Assembly (NCBI GenBank): GCA_903887975.1
Contig: CAISSD010000031.1
Coordinates: 1 to 12,554 of the forward strand
Origin: an uncultured Legionellaceae bacterium
GTDB taxonomy: Bacteria > Pseudomonadota > Gammaproteobacteria > Legionellales > Legionellaceae
DNA length: 12,554 nt
Reading direction: 5' to 3'
Positions 7,256 through 12,554 of this stretch are shown piece after piece (position 1 is the stretch's first letter; each line of letters begins with the position of its first letter). The notes below the pieces were generated by a model, which ran no database searches, was not told where the DNA came from, and saw only the letters and a program-made list of their open reading frames with translations. Made by a program: the position numbers and the translations under genes.

Positions 7256-8119
7256 TTATTCAACCCAAGCACGATGGGTTAATTTTGCCAACAACTCCGC
7301 AACGGTATGTCTTATCTTGGCCCGTTCAACAACGTCATCAATATGCCCATGTTCCAATAAAAATTCGCTGCGTTGAAATCCTTCGGGCAAGGTTTGTCTT
7401 ACCGTTTGCTCAATCACCCGCGGTCCGGCAAAGCCAATCAGCGCATTGGGCTCAGCAATAATGACATCCCCAAGACTGGCAAAGCTTGCCGACACACCAC
7501 CCAAGGTTGGATCAGTCAATACCACAATAAATGGCAAACCAGCTTCGGCAAACTTTGCCAATGCGGCTGATGTTTTTGCCATTTGCATCAGTGAAAACAA
7601 ACCTTCTTGCATTCTGGCGCCACCACTTGCGGTAAAACACACATAGCCTCTTTTTTCTTCAAGCGCAACATTCACCGCACGAACAAACTTCTCACCAACG
7701 CTTGCGCCCATAGAGCCACCCATAAAACCAAACTCAAACGCACTGGCAACAACCGGTTGATGATGAACCGTTCCTTTAATCACCACAATCGCCTCTTTTT
7801 CCCCTGTGGCTTTTTGTGCTTGAATAATCCTGTCTTTGTATTTTTTGGAATCCCGAAACTTTAGGCGATCAATGGGTTCAATACTCGCATCAAGCTCTTC
7901 TTGTTCCCACTCATCCAAAAAGATACCAAGCCTGGTTCTGGCCGTAAGACGATGATGATGATTGCATTTGGGACAAACCATGAGGTTTTTTTCAAGCTCA
8001 GTGCGATACAACACTTCTGAACACCCCAAACACTTCACCCAAAGCCCTTCAGGAACACCTTTTCTGCTGGCAGAATCGGTTCTAACTTTAGATAGAAATA
8101 TTTTTTTCAACCAACTCAT
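7256..8119 (-). CDS. accD: Acetyl-CoA carboxylase carboxyltransferase beta subunit AccD
   Basis: AccD pairs with AccA to transfer the carboxyl group from biotin to acetyl-CoA, making malonyl-CoA for fatty-acid synthesis. The 287-residue protein starts MSWLKKIFLSK, a common AccD N-terminus. It carries a four-cysteine zinc ribbon (Cys 30, 33, 49 and 52; C-x2-C-x15-C-x2-C) characteristic of bacterial AccD. Carboxyltransferase motifs follow: FGFMGGSMGASVGEK, FTASGGARMQEG and FIVVLTDPTLGGVSASFA. The frame is open to 8161, but the ATG at 8117-8119 has an AAGGG about 9 bases upstream and gives the conserved start, so I use it. It is the first gene of the minus-strand block and its candidate promoter lies just upstream. 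Confidence 0.98.
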   Translation of the reverse strand: MSWLKKIFLSKVRTDSASRKGVPEGLWVKCLGCSEVLYRTELEKNLMVCPKCNHHHRLTARTRLGIFLDEWEQEELDASIEPIDRLKFRDSKKYKDRIIQAQKATGEKEAIVVIKGTVHHQPVVASAFEFGFMGGSMGASVGEKFVRAVNVALEEKRGYVCFTASGGARMQEGLFSLMQMAKTSAALAKFAEAGLPFIVVLTDPTLGGVSASFASLGDVIIAEPNALIGFAGPRVIEQTVRQTLPEGFQRSEFLLEHGHIDDVVERAKIRHTVAELLAKLTHRAWVE

Positions 8120-8152
8120 AAACCATGCCCTTAGATTTTCATAAAGTAAATC

Positions 8153-8181
8153 ATTATACATGAACCATTAAGTTTTTCTAA
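8153..8181 (-). promoter_or_regulatory. Candidate sigma-70 promoter for accD and the downstream block
   Basis: The minus strand carries a perfect TATAAT (8153-8158). Seventeen bases upstream of it is a weak -35, TTAGAA (8176-8181). Predicted initiation near 8146 would give a leader of about 27 bases with the AAGGG ribosome-binding site. It lies in the 111-base gap shared with the divergent L,D-transpeptidase gene. Confidence 0.45.
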
Positions 8182-8230
8182 TCACTGCCGTTAAAAACAT
8201 CAATCGTAAAAAAATTGAGGGTTATTCATC

Positions 8231-8941
8231 ATGTGTCTTATCAAGACCTTCATGGGCATTACGTTATGCTTGTTTGCATCTCTTCTTCAAGCAGCCACGC
8301 TTTTTGGGGAAACTTTTTGTCATTCTGATGATTATATGTGCGTGACCATTGCAAAAAGTGACACTTGGGACAGCTTGTTTCCCAATGAAAAAGAACAAGA
8401 TTTAGTCATGCGTTTAAACCGCATGAACACGGCATTAAAACCTGGAATGGTGATTGCGGTACCTAAAAATTTAAATCAACTCACTATATATGACATCGCA
8501 CCTTTCCCCCGTTACATCGAACCCATGGGTGAAAAAACCATTTTTGTGAATCAAAGTCAACTGGCCTGGGGCGCTTATGATGCGGAAGGACAACTGGTTT
8601 GGTGGGGTCCTGTATCGTCTGGTTCTGGGCATTGCGCGAAATCCGATGGTGATTGCCTAACACCATCGGGATCATTTCGGGTGATTCGAAAACAAGATGC
8701 GGATTGTATCTCAACGGTATTTCCAAGACGTGCCAATGGGGAAAGTGGTGGCGCTGAAATGCCTTATTGTATTCACTTTCTACGCGGTTACGCTTTACAT
8801 GGCAGTACTGAAGTTCCAGGGTATCGAAAAAGTCATGGATGTGTGCGCATGTTTACTGAAGATGCGCGTTGGCTGAATGAGGAATTTGTTGAGTTACCCG
8901 GCGCGGGTGGATTAAAAGGAACGCCGGTGATTATTAACTAA
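8231..8941 (+). CDS. Secreted L,D-transpeptidase (YkuD domain) with LysM-like N-terminal region
   Basis: This is a 236-residue exported enzyme predicted to form or edit 3-3 crosslinks in peptidoglycan, or to link proteins to it. Residues 1-21 form a Sec signal peptide, with likely cleavage in LLQA-A. Residues about 36-78 (TIAKSDTWDSLF, then VMRLNRMN, then LKPGMVIAVPKN) resemble a divergent LysM glycan-binding repeat. The YkuD catalytic domain spans about residues 101-235. The active-site motif is complete: His 190 in YALHGS and SHGCVR at 201-206, with Cys 204 as nucleophile. The mature part has six further cysteines (30, 37, 135, 142, 159, 180), so disulfides are possible. A GAGGG lies about 10 bases before the ATG. 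It stands alone, divergent from accD. The catalytic family is certain; the LysM call is tentative. Confidence 0.93.
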   Translation: MCLIKTFMGITLCLFASLLQAATLFGETFCHSDDYMCVTIAKSDTWDSLFPNEKEQDLVMRLNRMNTALKPGMVIAVPKNLNQLTIYDIAPFPRYIEPMGEKTIFVNQSQLAWGAYDAEGQLVWWGPVSSGSGHCAKSDGDCLTPSGSFRVIRKQDADCISTVFPRRANGESGGAEMPYCIHFLRGYALHGSTEVPGYRKSHGCVRMFTEDARWLNEEFVELPGAGGLKGTPVIIN

Positions 8942-9013
8942 TTTTATGGTTATCATATAAACACAAACTCTAGGGCGTGTTGACAATTGCTCCCCCCGCC
9001 TACGTGCCTCGGC
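8942..9013. other. Gap after the L,D-transpeptidase gene, with an IS-end-like sequence
   Basis: No gene or clear terminator was seen. GGGCGTGTTGACAATTG (8973-8989) looks like the tip of an unrelated insertion sequence, since similar GTGTTGACAA ends recur in several IS groups. No partner inverted repeat was found in this window. The stretch ends with GCCTACGTGCCTCGGC, the left part of the small repeat into which the IS4-like element appears to have inserted. Confidence 0.3.
9006..9013. repeat. Left 8-bp direct repeat flanking the IS4-like element (putative target duplication)
   Basis: GCCTCGGC occurs here and again at 10215-10222, directly outside the two inverted repeats. Extension by one base on either side breaks the match. 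It is read as the target-site duplication. Because the sequence is itself nearly palindromic, the exact IS boundary is uncertain by a few bases. Confidence 0.6.
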
Positions 9014-9030
9014 CATATCATTACCCATAA
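9011..9030. repeat. Left terminal inverted repeat of the IS4-like element
   Basis: These 20 bases are a perfect inverse of 10198-10217. If the 8-bp direct repeat is the target duplication, the true terminal repeat is the inner 17 bases, beginning CATATCATTACC. The transposase stop codon (9021-9023) lies inside it. Confidence 0.8.
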
Positions 9031-10065
9031 GTATGGCCGTAGGCATTTTGAAAAGCTTCCCGTGCTCTTATATGTTCATAAAGATTTCTCATACCCTTCC
9101 ACATAACGATAGGGCCTGGATCACCATCATGTTTTCGTCCAAGAAAACCGCCTAATCGAGCAACCATTTTTAATACCTCTGCTAATGTAGGTATTTCCTG
9201 AGGGGGTGTTTTTTCATATATCATGACGTATGCTGTTTGCCACTCGATTGTATCAAATACACACTCACTACTTAGCGAAGGAGAGGCACGACCTAACATA
9301 GTTAAAAATAAAATACGCCAAGCGGTAATGAGATACATAGCAAGACAGGGATCAAATCGTTGTTTATCACTTAATTGTAATTTTTCAATATTGCATCCAC
9401 TTTTTAAAATCTTGAAATAAATTTCGATCTGCCAGTGACATAAATACCATTGAATAATTTGCAGTGCGACCTCTAAATCCAAAACGGGTATACTCGTAAG
9501 CAAGGTCCATTCTATAGCTTTTTCTCCCGGAGGAGGATTTGTCTCTGTTGCGATGATTGCTGTTACCTTAACTGGTGTAAGACCATCTTTTGCCTTCTCA
9601 CGCGGGGGAAGCAAGGTGATTTGTTTTGTAAAAACATCTTGTGTTACCTCACGTTTTTTCCGATTCCCAAACGAAGAAACCTAAGCATTCACGATTGGGA
9701 GTGATTGCTAACGTCGGATGCAAAAATATACCTCGTACATTATCTTGCTGAATAGGTCCTGTATCTTGGCGCTCTTTCTGACCACTATAATTAAGCGTGG
9801 TTGTATCTTGAATCAATAAAACAGTCGGATGAGCTTTTATTCGATTTAAAGTCGATATCCGGTGAGGTTTGATAACTTTTCTGGCTGTAACTAAATCGTT
9901 TCCAAAAAATCGGTAGGCCGCTTTCGTTTCAGACCAGCCTTTACAGCTTGCCGGGATACTTTCCATTGGTTTATCGCTGAAACACTTTAACAGGTGTTTT
10001 GCTCTTTTATTTAAACGTTCATCGCCGATATTCATGGAGCCATATTCATTTTCTATCCAGTCCAT
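9021..10065 (-). pseudogene. IS4-family transposase, broken by internal deletion and frameshift
   Basis: The 5' part (ATG at 10063-10065, AGGA eight bases upstream) encodes an N-terminal DNA-binding region (WIENEYGSMNIGDERLNKRA, then AYRFFGND) and LLIQDTTTLNYSG, whose aspartate is the first DDE residue. It ends at a TGA at 9649-9651 after an A6 run. Coding resumes in another frame (+1) around 9665-9659 with KKREVTQDVF, then TLLPPRE, NPPPGEKAIEWTLLT and the C-terminal catalytic helix. The region between the first Asp and the C-terminal strand, which should carry the second catalytic Asp in a D-R-E-[AG]-D motif, is missing: only about 360 residues can be pieced together where 450-470 are usual. 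In the Y-(2)-R-(3)-E-(6)-K signature the arginine is replaced by histidine (YLCHWQIEIYFKILK). Not expected to be active. Confidence 0.85.
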
Positions 10066-10163
10066 GGACAATATCCTAAAAAATGCGGACATTATCTCGA
10101 AAAACAAATCAAATGAATATGTTCAACGCATTAAATCTTTGCTTTGAAAAGAGATCTTCTGGA

Positions 10164-10184
10164 CCCTGCGGATAAACCGCAGGG
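10164..10184. repeat. Perfect 8-bp hairpin upstream of the IS4-like transposase
   Basis: CCCTGCGG, then a 5-base loop (ATAAA), then CCGCAGGG. It lies inside the element, between the right terminal repeat and the transposase start, and has no T-run on either strand. It may be a transposase-limiting leader structure as known in some IS4 elements, or a relative of the palindromic repeat at the IS edges; both share a GG-A-[CT]-AA-[GA]-CC core followed by CGTAG. Confidence 0.5.
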
Positions 10185-10197
10185 CGTAGCGATAGAG

Positions 10198-10217
10198 TTA
10201 TGGGTAATGATATGGCC
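10198..10217. repeat. Right terminal inverted repeat of the IS4-like element
   Basis: TTATGGGTAATGATATGGCC is the exact reverse complement of 9011-9030. It lies 5' of the transposase gene on the minus strand. Confidence 0.8.
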
Positions 10218-10222
10218 TCGGC
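10215..10222. repeat. Right 8-bp direct repeat flanking the IS4-like element
   Basis: GCCTCGGC is identical to 9006-9013. Only six bases of other sequence (TTGTCC) separate it from the end of the neighbouring IS50-like element. Confidence 0.6.
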
Positions 10223-10228
10223 TTGTCC

Positions 10229-10252
10229 CTGTCTCTTGATCACATCTTGATC
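10229..10252. repeat. IS50/Tn5-type inside end
   Basis: The first 19 bases, CTGTCTCTTGATCACATCT, match the Tn5 inside end at 18 positions; position 15 is C instead of G. C is the base found there in the outside end and the artificial mosaic end. Two GATC Dam sites remain (10238-10241 and 10249-10252); the substitution removes the middle GATC of the Tn5 inside end. As in IS50, the transposase stop codon TGA (10240-10242) lies inside the end. Confidence 0.85.
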
Positions 10253-10850
10253 ACTCCTATATCCTGAGCGAGAAAGAAGCCTTCAACTCGCTCTTTTAAT
10301 CTACTCCATCCATTCCAAATCGTAGCCCAAGATGCTTTTCCTGTTTGCTTCGAGTTACTCCATCCACCCAACCTGGCTATGGCTTGATAGGCCCAAGCAG
10401 CATCAGGTGGAATTAAGGGAAGTTTTTTATTTTTCTCGACAGTTTTCCATAAAACTTTCCACTCTACTTCAGTTAGCAACTCTTCACAGCTAATACACAC
10501 ATCATTTTCATCCAGCATTATTTGTTCAGGTTCAAAATATTCTTTTAATTGAAGTAATCTAATTGCCAAGAAAGACAAAATAACAATCATTTTTTCTAAA
10601 TTGCATGCATATTGCATACGTAGCTTTTCAACGCCACTTCCCGATTTCCATGCCTTATGAAAATCTTCAATTCTCCATCTTAATTCATAGTATCTTATAA
10701 TTTTTCTGACTTCATCAAAGCTCGCAATGGGCTCTGTTGTCAGCAATATCCACTCTAATACTTGCCCTGTGCATGGCTCTTTTTCTTTTACAATAACCAC
10801 ATTGAGTGTAATTTCTTGTAGTTTTGTAGGTGCATCTAATTCAAACCTAA
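10229..10850 (-). mobile_element. IS50/Tn5-like insertion sequence, 5'-truncated remnant
   Basis: Only the transposase 3' half and the adjacent inside-type end are present. No outside end or N-terminal transposase coding was found to the right. Homology to Tn5 transposase fades around 10840-10860, where AT-rich sequence with a different, plus-strand coding character begins, so the junction is placed near 10850. Intact IS50 is about 1.5 kb, so more than half is lost. Confidence 0.75.
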
Positions 10851-10896
10851 AGACAGGGAAGCCAATAGAATTTAAAACAATAGCATTAAATGGCAT
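10240..10896 (-). pseudogene. Tn5-like (IS50-group) transposase, C-terminal half only
   Basis: The open frame gives about 218 residues, of which roughly the last 200 match Tn5 transposase from about residue 270 to its end (476). ITLNVVIVKEKEP and LEWILLTTEPI match ITLNAVLAEEINP and LKWLLLTSEPV. YELRWRIEDFHKAWKSGSG has the intact Y-(2)-R-(3)-E-(6)-K signature with the third catalytic acid. FLAIRLLQL, WAYQAIARLGG and the tail QDIGVIKM also fit the Tn5 C-terminus. The N-terminal DNA-binding region and both catalytic aspartates are absent, so it cannot transpose. The ATG at 10894-10896 belongs to the flanking DNA and is not a true start. A truncated C-terminal product could only act as an inhibitor if it were expressed, and no expression signal was seen. 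Confidence 0.85.
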
Positions 10897-11014
10897 AGAG
10901 AATTTAAAAATAGATGAAAATAGAAGTTTTGATATAAGAACCGACTATGATTCTAATGATAGAAGGTGGAAAATTGAGTATGGGATAGCGAATTCGCCAA
11001 ATTACAAGCCATGA
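10850..11014 (+). pseudogene. Plus-strand coding tail of an unidentified gene, cut by the IS50-like fragment
   Basis: Past the IS50 homology, the plus strand reads 54 codons to a TGA. The protein-like text includes GKPIEFKTIALNGIENLKID, then SFDIRTDYDSNDRRWKIEYG and IANSPNYKP. Composition is about 30-35 percent GC, with several ATA and AGA codons, unlike the operon to the left. Upstream of about 10850 the same frame runs antisense to the transposase, so any start codon is lost. I recognise no family. It may be the C-terminus of a horizontally acquired gene, or chance. Confidence 0.35.
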
Positions 11015-11223
11015 AACTGAGAGTGGCACTTGAGCGGGGACTCAATGCTTCTAGTTATTTTCTAAAATACTGAGCATAAGATTTGGGATAATATTTTTTA
11101 ACTGAATTATCGCGCTTAATACTTGAAAACTTGCCCTATTCTAATGGATTTGTGTTCTGGGCTAATCATACAAGCACGCAATATGTGAGGCATTCAATTA
11201 ATCACTTCCCGGCTAACTATCAG
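11015..11223. other. Non-coding stretch between the IS scar and the hydrolase gene
   Basis: No convincing gene, RNA or IS end was found. The only structure is a small hairpin at 11026-11048. A plus-strand open frame from 11131 has no protein-like character, runs antisense into the hydrolase gene and is discounted. No terminator for the hydrolase gene is evident. Confidence 0.5.
11026..11048 (+). terminator. Weak hairpin after the plus-strand coding tail
   Basis: GCA-c-TTGAG, a CGGGGA loop, then CTCAA-TGC gives an 8-bp stem with one bulged base. It is followed by TTCTAGTTATTTTCT and starts 12 bases after the stop of the plus-strand tail. The T-tract is imperfect, so this is only a possible terminator. 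Confidence 0.22.
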
Positions 11224-12393
11224 CTAGAACTGCTTAGTCTTGAAAAATTCAACTTGTTCAAAAATAACAGGCAAAAAGGCTTGTCGATGATCCTGCACAT
11301 CGCTCACACTTTTCAGTTCCACATCGCAACCCATAATACGAAATATATTATAAGCCAAGACTGAGTTAGTAAATGGCACATCAGTATCACCTTGACTACC
11401 TACTAAAAGCAAACTAGCCTTTGGTACAAATTGGTATCTATTAAATTCACTACGTAATTGATCTAAATGTGGCTCTGTACCTTGTTCAAAAGCTTTAAAT
11501 AAAACCGGTTGTAATAAAGCTTGTGAATTTTCAGGTAATGCCGCTCGAATGGTATTAGCATCATGCTGCCCATCAAATAAAGCAGGAATCAGCTTATCAT
11601 AAGGATGTTGAAACACATCACTTAAATCCGACCAATATTGCTTGTAATGAGATAATGAATAAAAATAAAATGCTGAATAAAAAGCTCCATTACCTTGCGC
11701 TTTAAATAAAATATAATTCAATGTTTTATCTACATCATATGGCCCTGCCCCAGGAGCAGCAGCTGTAACTAGAAACTCAGGAAAATCTTTTTCTAGAGCT
11801 TCTAACACGGCCATAGTTGCGAATCCGCCCTCTGAATAGCCTGCTAAGAATAATTGATTGGTCACAGACACAGATAATTCTTGCGCCAATTCTTTAGCTG
11901 CTATTAATGCATCTATACTGGCTGATGAAATCGTTGATGCGTCAACATAAGGATGTAAATTTAAAGGGTTATCACCATAACCCAAATAATCAGGCATAAC
12001 TAACATCCAACCATTAACATTACTAAAAATTGCAGAATAAAAATCATATCCTGTTGAAAAGCCTTGGCTAGGCACATCATTATGCAGCACTCGAGTACCA
12101 TGCAAGTACATGATTACGGTCAAGGATTTTGAGCAAATGGGAATAGCCACTAAGCCCGAAGCTTGAGTTGACTCACCATCTGGGCCTTTAGTTTGATAAG
12201 TGATTTTATATAGCTGACTGTCAAAGTGTGATTCTTGACTAGAAAAAGGAGGTAATTGCTTGAGTCGCTGCTGAGCTTGCAGCTTAGTCATGGCACCAAG
12301 TAATTGATAATTCAATAAATGAGAGGCATAGGATGAAGTAAATAACAGCCACAACCCTAACCCTAATATCTTGTTTGACAAAAGTTTTGTCAT
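11224..12393 (-). CDS. Secreted alpha/beta hydrolase, secretory-lipase type
   Basis: This 389-residue exported protein has a Sec signal peptide (residues 1-23, ILGLGLWLLFTSSYA). The fold is alpha/beta hydrolase: VIMYLHGT (oxyanion-hole region, about 94-100), MPDYLGYGDN (133-142), nucleophile motif GYSEGG with Ser 187, an acid in VGSQGDTDVPF (Asp 336 or 338) and a late histidine in QDHRQAF (His 369). The G-D-Y-x-G-x-G-like segment and the long lid-like insertion between about 220 and 320 resemble the secretory lipase (LIP) family seen in fungi and in some Legionella-like bacteria. The substrate is unknown; an esterase or lipase acting on lipids or other esters outside the cytoplasm is likely. 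A strong TGAGGGG lies about 7 bases before the ATG. It stands alone beside IS debris, so it may be an acquired gene. All triad residues appear to be present. Confidence 0.82.
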   Translation of the reverse strand: MTKLLSNKILGLGLWLLFTSSYASHLLNYQLLGAMTKLQAQQRLKQLPPFSSQESHFDSQLYKITYQTKGPDGESTQASGLVAIPICSKSLTVIMYLHGTRVLHNDVPSQGFSTGYDFYSAIFSNVNGWMLVMPDYLGYGDNPLNLHPYVDASTISSASIDALIAAKELAQELSVSVTNQLFLAGYSEGGFATMAVLEALEKDFPEFLVTAAAPGAGPYDVDKTLNYILFKAQGNGAFYSAFYFYSLSHYKQYWSDLSDVFQHPYDKLIPALFDGQHDANTIRAALPENSQALLQPVLFKAFEQGTEPHLDQLRSEFNRYQFVPKASLLLVGSQGDTDVPFTNSVLAYNIFRIMGCDVELKSVSDVQDHRQAFLPVIFEQVEFFKTKQF

Positions 12394-12440
12394 AATAAAC
12401 CCCTCAAAAATTACTCGACTTTAGCCATTTTTCCTTAATC

Positions 12441-12495
12441 CGTTCGCCCTGAGGAGCGTGCGTAGCACGCGTCTCGAAGGGTTGGGCCCTGAACA
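12441..12495. repeat. REP-like intergenic palindrome
   Basis: The core (12447-12481) folds as CCCT-GAG, GA, GCGTGC, a GTA loop, GCACGC, GT, CTC, GA bulge, AGGG. The inner 6-bp stem is perfect and the outer stem has a symmetric 2-base internal loop and a 2-base bulge. The CGTTCGCCCTGAG start and CTCGAAGGG end match the style of dispersed palindromes found between genes in many gammaproteobacteria. It lies between the hydrolase gene and the possible gene end at 12505, the usual REP setting. Confidence 0.65.
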
Positions 12496-12504
12496 GAAAA
12501 AAGA

Positions 12505-12554
12505 CTATTTTTTATTTCGCCGAGCCAAGAAAGATAATTTTTCCCAATCACCAG
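12505..12554 (-). CDS. Possible 3' end of a minus-strand gene running off the right edge
   Basis: One minus-strand frame reads GDWEKLSFLARRNKK and then a TAG at 12505-12507. The charged, lysine-rich ending looks like a genuine bacterial C-terminus, and the REP-like palindrome that follows fits an intergenic position. Only 15 residues are visible and no family is assigned; the reading could be chance. Confidence 0.3.
   Translation of the reverse strand, partial: GDWEKLSFLARRNKK

Larger units (their letters stand above)
9014..10214 (-). mobile_element. IS4-family insertion sequence, internally deleted, about 1.2 kb
   Basis: The element is bounded by perfect 17-20 bp inverted repeats and an 8-bp direct repeat. 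It carries one decayed IS4-type transposase on the minus strand. Intact members of the family with transposases of about 450 residues are usually 1.4-1.6 kb, so about 300 bases are probably missing, consistent with the missing middle of the transposase. The ends are intact, so it could in principle be moved in trans by a related transposase. The 8-bp duplication is within the range known for some IS4 subgroups. Confidence 0.75.

Noticed and set aside
9649..9665. Programmed frameshift at the A6 run in the IS4-like transposase
   Set aside because: The run looks like a slippery site, but joining the two reading frames needs a +1 shift (or -2), not the usual -1, and a large middle part of the protein is missing. 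A deletion junction explains it better.
10229..10252. Sequencing-adapter (Tn5 mosaic-end) contamination
   Set aside because: Positions 10-12 are GAT instead of ATA, and the end is joined in frame to a diverged Tn5-like transposase whose stop codon lies within it, so it is a natural element end.
8942..11223. CRISPR, toxin-antitoxin or defence system in the accessory region
   Set aside because: No spaced direct-repeat array and no paired small genes; all recognisable coding here is transposase debris.
11131..11364. Plus-strand open frame of 77 codons
   Set aside because: It overlaps the hydrolase gene antisense, lacks a ribosome-binding site and has no recognisable motif.

Overview
The window looks like chromosomal DNA of a low-GC gammaproteobacterium. 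The best guess is a Legionellales/Coxiella-type organism. This rests on the gene set and order (accD-folC-dedD-cvpA and mlaFEDCB-ibaG-murA are classic gammaproteobacterial clusters), the AT-leaning composition, the IS types and the palindromic intergenic repeat near the right edge. The genus cannot be fixed from sequence alone.

Positions 1-8119 hold one long, tightly packed minus-strand block. In transcription order (right to left) it reads accD, folC, dedD, cvpA, mlaF, mlaE, mlaD, mlaC, mlaB, ibaG, murA and a Nif3/DUF34-family gene that runs off the left edge. Most junctions overlap by 4-14 bases or are separated by fewer than 10. The one larger gap is the 62 bases between cvpA and mlaF, which holds a candidate promoter. 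A second candidate promoter lies just upstream of accD. Together the genes cover fatty-acid precursor synthesis (AccD), folate polyglutamylation (FolC), cell division and envelope (DedD, CvpA), retrograde phospholipid transport (Mla), a BolA-type protein (IbaG) and the first committed step of peptidoglycan synthesis (MurA). In E. coli these form two separate loci and purF follows cvpA; here mlaF follows directly.

At 8231-8941, divergent from accD, is a secreted L,D-transpeptidase with a LysM-like N-terminal region.

Positions 8942-11223 are an accessory scar. An IS4-family element of about 1.2 kb (perfect inverted repeats, an 8-bp direct repeat at its edges) carries a decayed transposase with an internal deletion, a frameshift and a substituted signature arginine. 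Directly beside it is the 3' part of an IS50/Tn5-like element. Its end matches the Tn5 inside end at 18 of 19 positions and contains the transposase stop codon, as in IS50. The junction suggests that both elements landed in the same small palindromic repeat. Beyond the truncated IS50-like fragment is an AT-rich plus-strand coding tail of about 54 codons, probably the end of a gene lost in the rearrangement.

Positions 11224-12393 encode a secreted alpha/beta hydrolase of the secretory-lipase type on the minus strand. It is followed (12441-12495) by a REP-like palindrome and, at the right edge, a possible 3' end of another minus-strand gene. No tRNA, rRNA, CRISPR array or replication origin was seen. 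I did not find a convincing novel multi-gene system; the most notable material is the nested IS junction.
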